Part shown: one piece after another, positions 1 to 10,007 of the stretch
Numbering within the stretch: position 1 is the first letter of the stretch
How the letters are laid out: every line of letters begins with the position of its first letter
DNA from: Beijerinckiaceae bacterium
GTDB taxonomy: Bacteria > Pseudomonadota > Alphaproteobacteria > Rhizobiales > Beijerinckiaceae
Direction of reading: 5' to 3'
DNA: 64,000 nucleotides
Assembly (NCBI GenBank): GCA_019753285.1
Contig: JAIELD010000055.1
Coordinates: forward strand, 1 to 64,000
Notes under the pieces: model-generated
The model's database searches: none
What the model was told of the DNA's origin: nothing
The model's input: only the letters and a program-made list of their open reading frames with translations
Program-made: the position numbers and the translations under genes

Positions 1-1
1 T

Positions 2-640
2 CACGCCGACGAGCCTGGCGATCCGCACAGCCCGCATGTCGACGACAAGGGGCGCAAGATCGGCGGCATCAGGGGTTTTCTACACTCGCACAATGGCTGG
101 CTGTTCGACGACACGATGACCGACAACAGCCATTACGCAAAGGACATGCTCGCCGACCCGTTCGTGATGTTCATCACGCGCACGCGCTGGTTCTGGTATG
201 CGCTATCGCTCGTCGTCCTGCCCGGCCTGTTCGGCTACGCGCTCGGCGGCGTGCATCACATGATTGGCTGCATCCTTATCGCCGGCTTCTTCCGCACGTA
301 TTTCGTGATCATGTGCAGCGTATCGGTCGGCTCGTTCGGCCATTGGTTCGGCTCGCAGCGCTTCAAGGATGTCGGCGACGAGAGCCGCAACAACTGGATC
401 CTCGCCGCGATCACCTTTGGCGAGGGCTGGCATAACAACCATCACCGCTATCCGCGCAATGCCTATGCAGGCCTCGCCTGGTACGAGATCGATCTCAACG
501 GCATCTTCATCAGCGCGTTGGAAAAGCTCGGCCTCGTCTGGAAGGTGGTTCGCACGCCAGGCTCCGAGGAGCATTTCGGCGTTCCATTCGAAACGGTGCG
601 CCGCAAGCTGCCGCTGACCCGCCCCGTTCAGGGGTCCTGA
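2..640 (+). CDS. fatty acid desaturase (acyl-CoA delta-9 type), 5'-truncated by window start
   Basis: Frame open from base 2 (HADEPGDPHSPHVDDKGRKIGG..GFLHSHNGWLF..), continuing into the listed ORF; histidine box GEGWHNNHHRYP. Confidence 0.88.
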   Translation, partial: HADEPGDPHSPHVDDKGRKIGGIRGFLHSHNGWLFDDTMTDNSHYAKDMLADPFVMFITRTRWFWYALSLVVLPGLFGYALGGVHHMIGCILIAGFFRTYFVIMCSVSVGSFGHWFGSQRFKDVGDESRNNWILAAITFGEGWHNNHHRYPRNAYAGLAWYEIDLNGIFISALEKLGLVWKVVRTPGSEEHFGVPFETVRRKLPLTRPVQGS

Positions 641-670
641 ACAGGGACGGTTGCACCCGCGGACTGACCA

Positions 671-1822
671 TCAGGCGAGCCGGGTCATCAGCGCATGCAT
701 GAAACGCGTGCGAGGCTCGATCGACGAGAAAAGAATGTATTCGTCGTTCGTGTGGGCGCCATTGCCTTCGACGCCGAGCCCGTCGAGCGTCGGAATGCCC
801 ATGACGGCCGTGAAATTTCCATCTGCGCCTCCGCCCGTCTGCGGCACCGCCTCGAGTTTGAAACCGAGGTCGTTCGCGATCTTCGCTGCAGCCACGAACA
901 GGCGATCGACCACTTCGTCATGCTTGTAGGGTGGTCTATTGAGCCCGCCCTCCACCGTAAGCTTCACGTGAGGGTTCGACGGCTTCAGCGCCATGAAGCG
1001 CGCGATCATCTCGTCGGCCGCCGCGAGATCACAGATGCGGAGGTCGGCTTCTATCATGCAATGTTCGGGAATGACGTTGACCCCGGTGCCGCCGCTGATG
1101 AGCCCGACATTGGTCGTGATGCCGCGATCGTAATCGGTGAAGCCTTCGATCGTGCCGATGATCTCGGCCATGGCGCGGATGGCGCTATGGCCCTTCTGAT
1201 GCGCCGTGCCGGCATGCGACGGCGCGCCGGTCGCCTTGATCACGAAACGGCCGACGCCCTTGCGCGCGGTCACCACCTTGCCGCCCTCGCGGGTCGGCTC
1301 CGTCACCAGTACATATTTGGCTCGCGCCGCCTCCGCCTCGATCGTCTGGCGGGAGACAGGACTGCCAACCTCCTCATCCGGCGTGAACAGCATGGTGATC
1401 GGCAGTTTCGCCGTTCCGACCCCGGCGGCGATCGATTTGAAGGCCGCGATCGCGATGGCGAAGCACGCCTTCATATCAAAGATGCCAGGGCCGAAAACCT
1501 TGTCTCCCTCGCGGCGATAGGGGAGCGCGCCATGAAGCGTTCCGATCGGATGGACGGTGTCCACATGCGACAGGACGAGGATGCCCGGTTCCTGCGATGC
1601 GGGATGGCTGCGCACGCGAACGATGTCGCCATACTCCGGCGTCGTGTGGAAACGGTCGATCGTCGCCCCGGAATCGCCGAATAGCCTGACCACTTCGTCG
1701 AGCACGCGGTTCACTCCGGCCGGGCTTGAAGTCGGACTTTCGATTTCGACGAGCGTCTTGATAACCGACAGAATGTGGTCGCTATCGATGAAATGGTCGT
1801 TTTTCGGCAAATCCATCACCAT
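671..1822 (-). CDS. M20 family metallopeptidase (glutamate carboxypeptidase/ArgE-like)
   Basis: VLSHVDTVHP, GPGIFDMKACFAIAI, TPDEEVGSP, GVEGNGAHTNDEY motifs of M20 peptidases. Confidence 0.88.
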   Translation of the reverse strand: MVMDLPKNDHFIDSDHILSVIKTLVEIESPTSSPAGVNRVLDEVVRLFGDSGATIDRFHTTPEYGDIVRVRSHPASQEPGILVLSHVDTVHPIGTLHGALPYRREGDKVFGPGIFDMKACFAIAIAAFKSIAAGVGTAKLPITMLFTPDEEVGSPVSRQTIEAEAARAKYVLVTEPTREGGKVVTARKGVGRFVIKATGAPSHAGTAHQKGHSAIRAMAEIIGTIEGFTDYDRGITTNVGLISGGTGVNVIPEHCMIEADLRICDLAAADEMIARFMALKPSNPHVKLTVEGGLNRPPYKHDEVVDRLFVAAAKIANDLGFKLEAVPQTGGGADGNFTAVMGIPTLDGLGVEGNGAHTNDEYILFSSIEPRTRFMHALMTRLA

Positions 1823-2159
1823 AAGTTCTCCGTAACATCGCCAATGTATGTTAGTTCAACCGACACATATCGGCCTGCTTAGATGGGGAAGCTAACCTGT
1901 CCATGGGCCGCGCGCATCACACAAATGTGATGGCAGGACAGGGCAGATTGAGCACGGTTCTTGCGTTGAGTGGTCGCACGCACGGAAAGGGCTCCGCAGT
2001 CGTGGCTGGCGTTGAAACCGGTCGATCAGAAAACCGCGTTGTTTTTAGAATATACAACCGCAAATCCAGAACTCATGATGTTGAGCGATCGTAACAGGCT
2101 AAATCAGCATGTAGAGTTTGATCGGGTGCATTTACCTTGGCTCGGATTGAATTTGGTTT

Positions 2160-3413
2160 ATGAACTCGATGAACAACGAAACTTTCCGATCGGATAATCG
2201 AATGGATGACCATCACTCGGATCACGATACTCCGCCGGCCGATAAGCCGCGGAAATCCAAGGGGTGGCTGATCGTCCTTCTGCTTCTCGCGGCTGCTGGC
2301 GGCGGCTATTACTATTATGAGCGGGAGAAACCGAAAACCGCCAATGCACCTCCGCCGCCGGCCCCGCCGGTTCCCGTGATAACCGCCACGGTCAAGGCGT
2401 CCGACGTGCCGATCTACCTGACCGGTCTCGGCACGGCCCAGGCTTCGCAGAGCGTGACGCTCAAGGTGAGGGTCGATGGGCAGATCAACAAGATCGGCTT
2501 TACCGAAGGCGCTCTCGTCAAGGAAGGCGACCTCATCGCGCAGATCGATCCGCGCACCTTCGAGGCGCAGTTGCAGCAGGCGCAGGCGCAAAAGAGCAAG
2601 GATGAAGCGCTGCTTGCCAACGCACAGGCGGACCTCGAGCGCTTCAGCAGCCTGCTCAAGAGCGACTACGCTTCACGCCAGAGCGTCGACACGCAGAAAT
2701 CGCTCGTCGCGCAATATACCGCGGCCGTCCGCAGCGACGAGGCGATGATCAACTACCAGAAGACGCAGCTGAGCTTCACGACGATCAAGTCGCCCATTAC
2801 CGGCATTGCCGGCGTGCGCCTCATCGACGAGGGCAACATCGTCCGCGCCACCGATGCCAACGGCATCGTCGTGATCACGCAGATCGAGCCGATATCCGCG
2901 CTGTTCACGGTGCCGCAGGATGCGCTCGACAACTTGCGCGGCGCGACGCGGGACGGCGAGGTCAAGATCCTCGCCTTCGCCCGCGGAGACAGCAAGCCCC
3001 GCGCCGAGGGGACGCTGACCGTAATCGACAACCAGATTGACCAGGCGACGGGCAGCCTGCACCTGAAAGCGACATTCCCCAACGCCGACCATAGCCTGTG
3101 GCCAGGCCAGTTCCTCACGTTCAAGGTCCTCGTGCGCACCCGAGCCAACGCGATGACCGTGCCGGCGACCGCCGTTCAGCGCAGTCCGCAGGGCACCTCC
3201 ATCTACATCGTCAAGGAAGACGGGACCGTCGACATCAAGCCGGTCAAGGTCGCGCAATCCATCGACAACGTCGCGCTGATCGATAGCGGGTTGCAGGTCG
3301 GCGACGTCGTGGTGGTCGACGGGCAGTATAAGCTGAAGCCCGGCGTCAAGGTGAAGTCACAGAATGATCAAACGGCGGCGGCAGAGGTCAAACCAGCGGG
3401 AACGAAGCAATGA
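2160..3413 (+). CDS. RND efflux periplasmic adaptor (MdtA/AcrA-like)
   Basis: N-terminal TM followed by MFP hairpin/lipoyl/beta-barrel pattern (VRVDGQINKIGFTEGALVKEGDLIAQIDPRTFEAQLQQAQAQ); overlaps downstream RND gene. Confidence 0.92.
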   Translation: MNSMNNETFRSDNRMDDHHSDHDTPPADKPRKSKGWLIVLLLLAAAGGGYYYYEREKPKTANAPPPPAPPVPVITATVKASDVPIYLTGLGTAQASQSVTLKVRVDGQINKIGFTEGALVKEGDLIAQIDPRTFEAQLQQAQAQKSKDEALLANAQADLERFSSLLKSDYASRQSVDTQKSLVAQYTAAVRSDEAMINYQKTQLSFTTIKSPITGIAGVRLIDEGNIVRATDANGIVVITQIEPISALFTVPQDALDNLRGATRDGEVKILAFARGDSKPRAEGTLTVIDNQIDQATGSLHLKATFPNADHSLWPGQFLTFKVLVRTRANAMTVPATAVQRSPQGTSIYIVKEDGTVDIKPVKVAQSIDNVALIDSGLQVGDVVVVDGQYKLKPGVKVKSQNDQTAAAEVKPAGTKQ

Positions 3414-6400
3414 ATATTTCATCCGGCTTCATCAAACGCCCGATCGCCACGTCTCTCCTGAGCGCGGCGATTTTTCTCGTCGGCATCGTTGCTTATCCGC
3501 TCCTGCCCGTGGCGCCCCTGCCCCAGGTCGATTTCCCGACGCTTCAGGTCACCGCCAACCTGCCAGGCGCCAATCCTGAAACGATGGCTTCCAACGTCGC
3601 CACACCTCTCGAGCGACAGTTTTCGCTGATCGCCGGCCTCACGCTGATGACCTCGACGAGCGCGGTCGGCAACACCAACATCACCATGCAGTTCGACCTC
3701 AACCGCAGCATCGATGCTGCGGCGCAGGACGTTCAGGCCGCGATCAATGCAGCGGCTGGTTCGCTGCCGAGCAATCTGCCGAGCCCTCCGACCTACCGCA
3801 AGATCAACCCGGCCGACTCGCCCATTCTCGTCATCGCCGTACGGTCGAGCGTCCTGCCGCTCACGGTCGTCAACGATTACGCCGACAACATCCTCGCTCA
3901 ACAGATTTCCCAGATCAGCGGCGTCGGTCTCGTCTCGGTGGGCGGCGCGCAGAAGCCTGCCATGCGCATTCAGGTCGATCCTGCCAAGATCGCTTCACTC
4001 GGGCTGAGCCTTGAGGACATCCGCGCGCAGATCGTCAATGCAACGGTCAATCAGCCGAAAGGCACGCTCGACACGGGCAAGCAGAACTTCACCATCTACA
4101 CCGATGATCAGGTGCTGCAGGCCGATAAGTGGAACGACATCATCATCGCTTACAAGGGCGGCGCTCCTGTCCGTATCCGCGACATAGGCAGGGCGGTCGA
4201 CGGCCCCGAGAACGCCAAGGTCGGCGCGTGGGCGAATGGCGAGCGCGTCATTCTGCTGCCGATCACCAAGCAACCTGGCGCCAACGTGATCGAGACGGTC
4301 AATCGGGTGAAAGCGGCGCTGCCCAAGCTTCGGCTGTCGATCCCGCAGGCGATCGACGTCAACGTCCTGATCGACCGCACCCAGACGATCCGGGCAAGCG
4401 TCGATGACGTGCAGTTCACGCTTGTCCTGACGATCGGCCTCGTCGTCGCCGTCATCTTCGTGTTCCTGCGCAACCTCACGGCGACCGTCATCCCGAGCAT
4501 CACGGTTCCGTTGGCGCTGCTTGGCACCTGCGCGGTGATGTATGTCGTCGGCTACAGCCTCGACAATCTGTCTCTGATGGCTTTGACCATCGCGGTGGGC
4601 TTCGTCGTCGACGACGCGATCGTCATGCTCGAAAATATCTACCGGTATGTCGAGGAGGGCATGAAGCCTATCGATGCCGCACTCAAGGGCGCATCCGAAA
4701 TCGGCTTCACGATCGTCTCGATCTCGGTTTCGTTGATCGCGGTCTTCATCCCCGTTCTGCTGATGGGCGGAATCATAGGGCGTCTTCTGCGCGAATTCGC
4801 GATGGTCGTGACGATCACCATCCTCGTTTCGGTGTTCATCTCGCTGACGCTGACGCCGATGTTGTGCGCGCTCTATCTCAAGAAGCCGGCAAACCACGGC
4901 ACCGACATGAAGAAGGGCCTGCTCGGGCTGTTCGAGCGCGGCTTCGACGCACTCCAGCGCGGCTACAACCGAAGCCTTGCGACGGTCATGCGCTTCCGGT
5001 TCCTGACCTTGATGGTGTTCTTCGCAACCGTCGGCCTGACGGGATATCTGTTTGTCATCATCCCCAAAGGCTTCTTCCCGCAACAGGATACCGGCTTCAT
5101 CTTCGGCGTCGCGGAAGGCGCTCAGGATCTCTCCTTCACGGGCATGAGCGATCGTGCGCTCGCGGTCGCAGACATCCTGAAGAAAGACCCAGACATCAAC
5201 GCCTTCGGGTTCAACGTCGGCGCGGTCACCGCGAACCAGGGTAACTTCTTCATCTTCCTCAACACGAAGGAATCGGGTCGGAAGACCTCGGTTGACGAGG
5301 TCATCCGACGCCTGCGCCGGCAGCTTGCCTCGGTCCAGGGCGTGAACCTGTTCATGCAGGCCGGGCAGGACATCAACGTCGGGGGTCGTCTCTCGCGGAC
5401 CCAGTATCAATACACGCTGACCAGCGCCAATCTCGATGAGCTGAACGAGTGGGCGCCCAAGCTCGCCGATGCGATGCGCAAGCTGCCGCAGGTGACAGAC
5501 ATCGCCAGCGACCAGCAGACCAACGCCGCCACGGCGACCCTCTCGATCGACCGCGATCAAGCCGCCCGCTTTGGAATCCAGCCCGCGCTGATCGACGCGA
5601 CGCTCTATGACGCCGTCGGCCAGCGGCAGGTCGCGCAGTATTTCACCCAGCTCAACAGCTATCGCGTGATCCTCGAGGTCGATCCGCAACAGCAGAAGGA
5701 CGCCCAACTGTTCGACAAGCTCTACCTCACCTCGCCGATCACCGGTGGGCAGGTGGCGCTGTCGCAACTCGTGCATATCGACACGAGCAAGACCAACTAC
5801 CTGTCGATCAGCCACCAGGGCCAGTTTCCCGCGGTGACGCTGAGTTTCAACCTCACGCCCGGCACGGCCCTTGGCGACGCCGTTATCGCGATCCAGAAGG
5901 TCAAGGGTGACCTAGGGGTGCCGGCGACCCTCAACGGCGCCTTCCAGGGTTCGGCGCAGGCCTTCCAATCATCCCTCGCGTCTCAGCCCTACCTCATCGC
6001 GGCGGCGCTCCTCTCGGTCTACATCATTCTCGGTATTCTATACGAGAGCTACATCCACCCGCTCACCATCCTCTCCACCCTGCCATCGGCCGGTGCTGGC
6101 GCCCTCATCATCCTGATGATGTTTGGCTATGATCTCAGCGTCATCGCGATCATCGGCATCCTGCTTCTCATCGGCATCGTGAAGAAAAACGGGATCATGA
6201 TGATCGACTTCGCGCTCCATGCGGAGCGAGACCGCGGCATGTCTCCCGACGAGTCGATTTATGAAGCCTGCAAGCTGCGCTTTCGTCCGATCATGATGAC
6301 CACGATGGCCGCGCTCTTCGGCGGCATCCCGCTGATGCTCGGACACGGCACCGGCTCCGAGATCCGCCAGCCGCTTGGATACGCAATGGTCGGGGGCCTC

Positions 6401-6565
6401 ATCCTCAGCCAGATCCTCACGCTCTACACGACGCCCGTGATCTATCTCTACCTCGACAGGGTCAATAACTGGCTGGGCGGCACCAAGCATGAGGAGGCGA
6501 CAGAGACGCCTGCCCGCGCCCAACGCAACGACGAGATCAAGCACCTGCCGCTCGCCGCCGAGTAA
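3410..6565 (+). CDS. RND multidrug efflux permease (MdtB/MdtC-like HAE1 family)
   Basis: 1051 aa; FIKRPIATSLL start, VGFVVDDAIVMLENI, final TM block and IVKKNGIMMIDFA motif typical of HAE1 pumps. Confidence 0.95.
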   Translation: MNISSGFIKRPIATSLLSAAIFLVGIVAYPLLPVAPLPQVDFPTLQVTANLPGANPETMASNVATPLERQFSLIAGLTLMTSTSAVGNTNITMQFDLNRSIDAAAQDVQAAINAAAGSLPSNLPSPPTYRKINPADSPILVIAVRSSVLPLTVVNDYADNILAQQISQISGVGLVSVGGAQKPAMRIQVDPAKIASLGLSLEDIRAQIVNATVNQPKGTLDTGKQNFTIYTDDQVLQADKWNDIIIAYKGGAPVRIRDIGRAVDGPENAKVGAWANGERVILLPITKQPGANVIETVNRVKAALPKLRLSIPQAIDVNVLIDRTQTIRASVDDVQFTLVLTIGLVVAVIFVFLRNLTATVIPSITVPLALLGTCAVMYVVGYSLDNLSLMALTIAVGFVVDDAIVMLENIYRYVEEGMKPIDAALKGASEIGFTIVSISVSLIAVFIPVLLMGGIIGRLLREFAMVVTITILVSVFISLTLTPMLCALYLKKPANHGTDMKKGLLGLFERGFDALQRGYNRSLATVMRFRFLTLMVFFATVGLTGYLFVIIPKGFFPQQDTGFIFGVAEGAQDLSFTGMSDRALAVADILKKDPDINAFGFNVGAVTANQGNFFIFLNTKESGRKTSVDEVIRRLRRQLASVQGVNLFMQAGQDINVGGRLSRTQYQYTLTSANLDELNEWAPKLADAMRKLPQVTDIASDQQTNAATATLSIDRDQAARFGIQPALIDATLYDAVGQRQVAQYFTQLNSYRVILEVDPQQQKDAQLFDKLYLTSPITGGQVALSQLVHIDTSKTNYLSISHQGQFPAVTLSFNLTPGTALGDAVIAIQKVKGDLGVPATLNGAFQGSAQAFQSSLASQPYLIAAALLSVYIILGILYESYIHPLTILSTLPSAGAGALIILMMFGYDLSVIAIIGILLLIGIVKKNGIMMIDFALHAERDRGMSPDESIYEACKLRFRPIMMTTMAALFGGIPLMLGHGTGSEIRQPLGYAMVGGLILSQILTLYTTPVIYLYLDRVNNWLGGTKHEEATETPARAQRNDEIKHLPLAAE

Positions 6566-6598
6566 GCCTGGCCCGACCCTTCCATCACGGAGACCGTC

Positions 6599-6751
6599 AT
6601 GCGCCAGAAAATCGCCGGCGCGCTGTTTCTGCTGGTCATCGTCGCGATCACGCTGTTCGTGGCCCAGCAGATCCGCAAATCTGCCGCGCTGCAGGATTGT
6701 GTGGCCTCGGGTCGGCGCGACTGCGTGCCGGTGCCGCAAGGCAATCCCTGA
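6599..6751 (+). CDS. small (50 aa) single-TM hypothetical protein
   Basis: Not in the ORF track (below size cut-off). ATG with upstream GGAG; translates MRQKIAGALFLLVIVAITLFVAQQIRKSAALQDCVASGRRDCVPVPQGNP*. Hydrophobic helix plus two Cys. Confidence 0.6.
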   Translation: MRQKIAGALFLLVIVAITLFVAQQIRKSAALQDCVASGRRDCVPVPQGNP

Positions 6752-6923
6752 CCACCCGTCACGCCGCTTGAACAGCCACCTCAAGACGCGCTTGACAAAG
6801 CAGGTTGTTATATAAACGATACAAGTTAGCGCGGCCTGCCGCCGCCGGTCGAACGAACCTTCGCCGGCCGGAGCGTCGAGGGTCTGCTATCTAAGTTTTG
6901 CGACACGCCCAAGGAGACGATTG

Positions 6924-8141
6924 ATGTCAGGCACCACCAGCACGACCCGCCGCAGCGTTCTCAAAGGCGGGCTTGGCTTGGCCGGAGCCGTGGCCATGCC
7001 GGCCTATCTCCGCGCGCAAGGCGCTCCGATCAAGGTCGGCGTTCTGCAGCCGCTGACCGGCGCGCTCGCCTTCGACGGCGCGCAGGGCAAGCTCGGGGCT
7101 GAAGCGGCGATCAAGATCATCAACGACCGCGGCGGCATCAAATCGCTCGGCGGCGCGAAGATCGAGATCATCTCGGGCGATGCCCGCTCGACGCCGGAGG
7201 GCGGCGTCGCCGAGGTCGAACGCATGGCCTCCGAAGGAGCGGTCGCGGTCCTTGGCGGGTTCGCGAGCCCTATCTGCCTCGCCGCAACGCAGGCCGCCGC
7301 GCGCTACGACATGGCCTACATCGTCGATGTCGGCGTCTCGGACCAGATCACGAAGCGCGGTCTCAAGAATACATTCCGCTTCGCCCCAGGCTTCGGGATG
7401 GTCACGCAGCAGGCGCTCGACAACCTCGTCAAGGTCAACGACGCCGCCGGAAAGGCCGCGAAGACCGTCGTTCTGGTGCATGAGGACGGGCTGTTCGGCT
7501 CGGGCCTCGCCAAGCTCATGCAGGCGGAGTTGCCGAAGCGCGGCTTCGAGATTCTCGACACGATCCCGCATCCCTCGCCCGCGCGGGACATGACCAATAT
7601 CGCGCTGCAGATCCGCTCGAAGAACCCGGACCTCGTCATCCCATCGAGCTACTATGGCGAATTCGTCCTTCTCTCACGCACCATGCAGCAGCAGAAGATC
7701 AAGCCGAAGGGCATTTATTCGGTGCTGAACGGCGCGGCGTCCAACTTCCGTTTCGTCAAGGAATTCCCCGAGGCGGCCGAGAATGTCATGGACTGCAACC
7801 ACTGGTACGATCCACGCAAGGAAGCGGCCGTCGCGCTGCGCAAGGCGGTCGAAGCCAGCGGCAAGTTCTTCACCTACAACACGATGCTGAACTACTCGAT
7901 CGCTCTGCTGCTTGCCGACGCAATCGAGCGGGCAGCCTCGGGCGATCGGGCGAAGATCATCGCGGCGCTCGAGAGTTCGACCTTCGCCGACCACATCATG
8001 CCCTACGGCCCGACGAAGTTCGTCGAGGGCCAGAACACAGGCGCCGCAGCCGTGAACACGCAGGTCCAGGGCGGCGACATCAAGGTAATCTTCCCGGACA
8101 GCTTCGCCAACGCAAAGCCCGTCTTCCCGGTCCCCGCCTGA
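6924..8141 (+). CDS. branched-chain amino acid-type ABC transporter substrate-binding protein
   Basis: LivK-like (IKVGVLQPLTGALAFDGAQGKLGAEAAIKIINDRGG); TRRSVLKGG twin-arginine signal; AAGGAGA RBS before ATG 6924. Confidence 0.9.
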   Translation: MSGTTSTTRRSVLKGGLGLAGAVAMPAYLRAQGAPIKVGVLQPLTGALAFDGAQGKLGAEAAIKIINDRGGIKSLGGAKIEIISGDARSTPEGGVAEVERMASEGAVAVLGGFASPICLAATQAAARYDMAYIVDVGVSDQITKRGLKNTFRFAPGFGMVTQQALDNLVKVNDAAGKAAKTVVLVHEDGLFGSGLAKLMQAELPKRGFEILDTIPHPSPARDMTNIALQIRSKNPDLVIPSSYYGEFVLLSRTMQQQKIKPKGIYSVLNGAASNFRFVKEFPEAAENVMDCNHWYDPRKEAAVALRKAVEASGKFFTYNTMLNYSIALLLADAIERAASGDRAKIIAALESSTFADHIMPYGPTKFVEGQNTGAAAVNTQVQGGDIKVIFPDSFANAKPVFPVPA

Positions 8142-8154
8142 CCGCCCTCGGCCG

Positions 8155-9024
8155 ATGCCAGCCCTGGACATACTGGCGGCGGCGGTGCTCAATGGCCTGA
8201 TGACCGGCGCGATCTACGCACTGATCGCCGTTGGTCTGACGCTCGTCTACGGCGTTCTGCATATCATCAACTTCGCGCATGGCGCGATGTTGAGCGCCGC
8301 GATGTTCGCCGCCTTTCTGTGCTTCCAGATCGGGATCGACCCCTACCTCGCCATCGCTCCGCTCGCGGTTGCCTTCTTCGGCGCGGGATATGGACTCCAG
8401 CGCTGGCTGATCGGGCCGGCGAGCCATGGCGATGACCGCAACATCCTCCTCGTCACGCTGGGGCTGTCGATCATCATCGAAAACCTGTTGCTTGCGAGCT
8501 TCCGCTCGGATACGCGCACGATCGACGTGCCTTATGGCTTCTCGTCGCTCGATCTCGGCTTCACCTTCCTGCCGCTCACCAGGTTGATGGGCTTTGGCGT
8601 TGCCTGCCTCGTCGCCGCCATGTTCTGGCTGATCCTCAACTGGACGGATCTCGGCAAGGCCATCCGCGCCGTCGCCAGGGAAAAACTCGGCGCAACGCTG
8701 GTCGGCATCGATGTCCGTCACATCTACGCCGTTACCTTCGGCCTCGGCGCAGCCTCGGTCGCCATCGCGGCCTGCCTCCTGCTGCCGATCTTCTACGTCA
8801 ATCCACGGGTGGGCAACGCCTACGTGCTCGTCGCCTTCACCATCGTCGTCCTCGGCGGCATGGGCTCGGTGGCCGGCGCGTTCATCGGCGGCCTGCTGAT
8901 CGGCGTGGTTGAAAGCCTCTCCGGCATGTATTTCGGCGAGAGCCTTGGCCAGCTCGGCATCTTTCTCATTTTCATCGTCGTGCTGATGGTCCGCCCCACA
9001 GGCCTTTTCGGTGCGCGCGCATGA
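8155..9024 (+). CDS. branched-chain amino acid ABC transporter permease (LivH-like)
   Basis: NGLMTGAIYALIAVGLTLVYGVLHIINFAHGA motif. Confidence 0.93.
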   Translation: MPALDILAAAVLNGLMTGAIYALIAVGLTLVYGVLHIINFAHGAMLSAAMFAAFLCFQIGIDPYLAIAPLAVAFFGAGYGLQRWLIGPASHGDDRNILLVTLGLSIIIENLLLASFRSDTRTIDVPYGFSSLDLGFTFLPLTRLMGFGVACLVAAMFWLILNWTDLGKAIRAVAREKLGATLVGIDVRHIYAVTFGLGAASVAIAACLLLPIFYVNPRVGNAYVLVAFTIVVLGGMGSVAGAFIGGLLIGVVESLSGMYFGESLGQLGIFLIFIVVLMVRPTGLFGARA

Positions 9025-10007
9025 ATGGACGGCGGACCGAAGCAGTCAGGAGCTATGGGCTGATCCTCGCCGTTGCGGCATGCGCCTCGCTCGCGCCGCT
9101 GTTCGTCGGCTCCAACGTCGCGCTCAACGCCATGATCACCGCCCTCATCATCGCGCTCGCCGCGCAGGGCTGGAACGTGCTTGGCGGATTCGGCGGCCAG
9201 TTCTCGTTCGGCCACGCGGCATTCTTCGGCGCGGGCGCTTATGCCGTGGCGCTACTGCAGACGAAATTCGCGATAAATCCTTGGCTGGCCTTCGCCATGG
9301 CCATCGCGTTCGCCGGTCTCGTCGGCCTCGCCATCGGGTATCTCAGCTTCCGTTCCGGGCTCCGCGGATCGTATTTCGCGCTCGTCACCCTTGCCTTCGC
9401 CGAGGTGTTCCGCATCGTCGCCAACGCATCGCCCTTCACGGGCGGCGCAGCGGGGACGCTTATCCCACTTCGGATTTCGCCCGCCAATTTCCAGTTCTCA
9501 GACAGGGCGGTGTTCTTCGATCTTCTGCTCGCGGCGATCGTGGCGAGCCTCTGCATCACGCAATGGCTGAAACTGTCGCGCTTCGGGGCTTACCTCATCG
9601 CCGTGCGCGAGAACGAGAACGCTGCGCAGGCGCTCGGCGTCGATGTGCTCGACGTCAAGCTCAAGGCGATCACGCTCTCCGCCGCCATGACAGGCGCTGC
9701 CGGCGCATTCTACGCGCAATATTTCCTGTTCATCGACGCGTCGATCGCCTTCGGCCCATGGATTTCGGTGGAAGCGTTGCTGGCTCCGATCATCGGCGGG
9801 CTCGGTACGGTGTTCGGCCCCTTGTTCGGCGCGGTTATCCTCCATTTCCTCGGCGAGATCGCCAAATCGATCGGGGGCCGCATTCCCGGGCTCGATCTCG
9901 CCCTTTATGGCGCGCTCCTCATCCTCGTGATCGCGTTCGCACGAAACGGCTTGATGGGCATGATCTCCGCCCGCTCGGCGCGCACGACCGGCCGGGGCGC
10001 AGCATGA
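9021..10007 (+). CDS. branched-chain amino acid ABC transporter permease (LivM-like)
   Basis: ALAAQGWNVLGGFGGQFSFGHAAFFGAGAY motif; 4-nt overlap with upstream gene. Confidence 0.93.
   Translation: MNGRRTEAVRSYGLILAVAACASLAPLFVGSNVALNAMITALIIALAAQGWNVLGGFGGQFSFGHAAFFGAGAYAVALLQTKFAINPWLAFAMAIAFAGLVGLAIGYLSFRSGLRGSYFALVTLAFAEVFRIVANASPFTGGAAGTLIPLRISPANFQFSDRAVFFDLLLAAIVASLCITQWLKLSRFGAYLIAVRENENAAQALGVDVLDVKLKAITLSAAMTGAAGAFYAQYFLFIDASIAFGPWISVEALLAPIIGGLGTVFGPLFGAVILHFLGEIAKSIGGRIPGLDLALYGALLILVIAFARNGLMGMISARSARTTGRGAA

Noticed and set aside
3995-5815. 606-aa minus-strand ORF inside the RND pump gene
   Set aside because: Low-complexity D/R/H-rich translation, antisense to a well-supported 1051-aa RND protein.
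9011-10003. N-terminal extension of the LivG-like ORF
   Set aside because: Out-of-frame reading of the livM-like gene; homology begins at ATG 10004.
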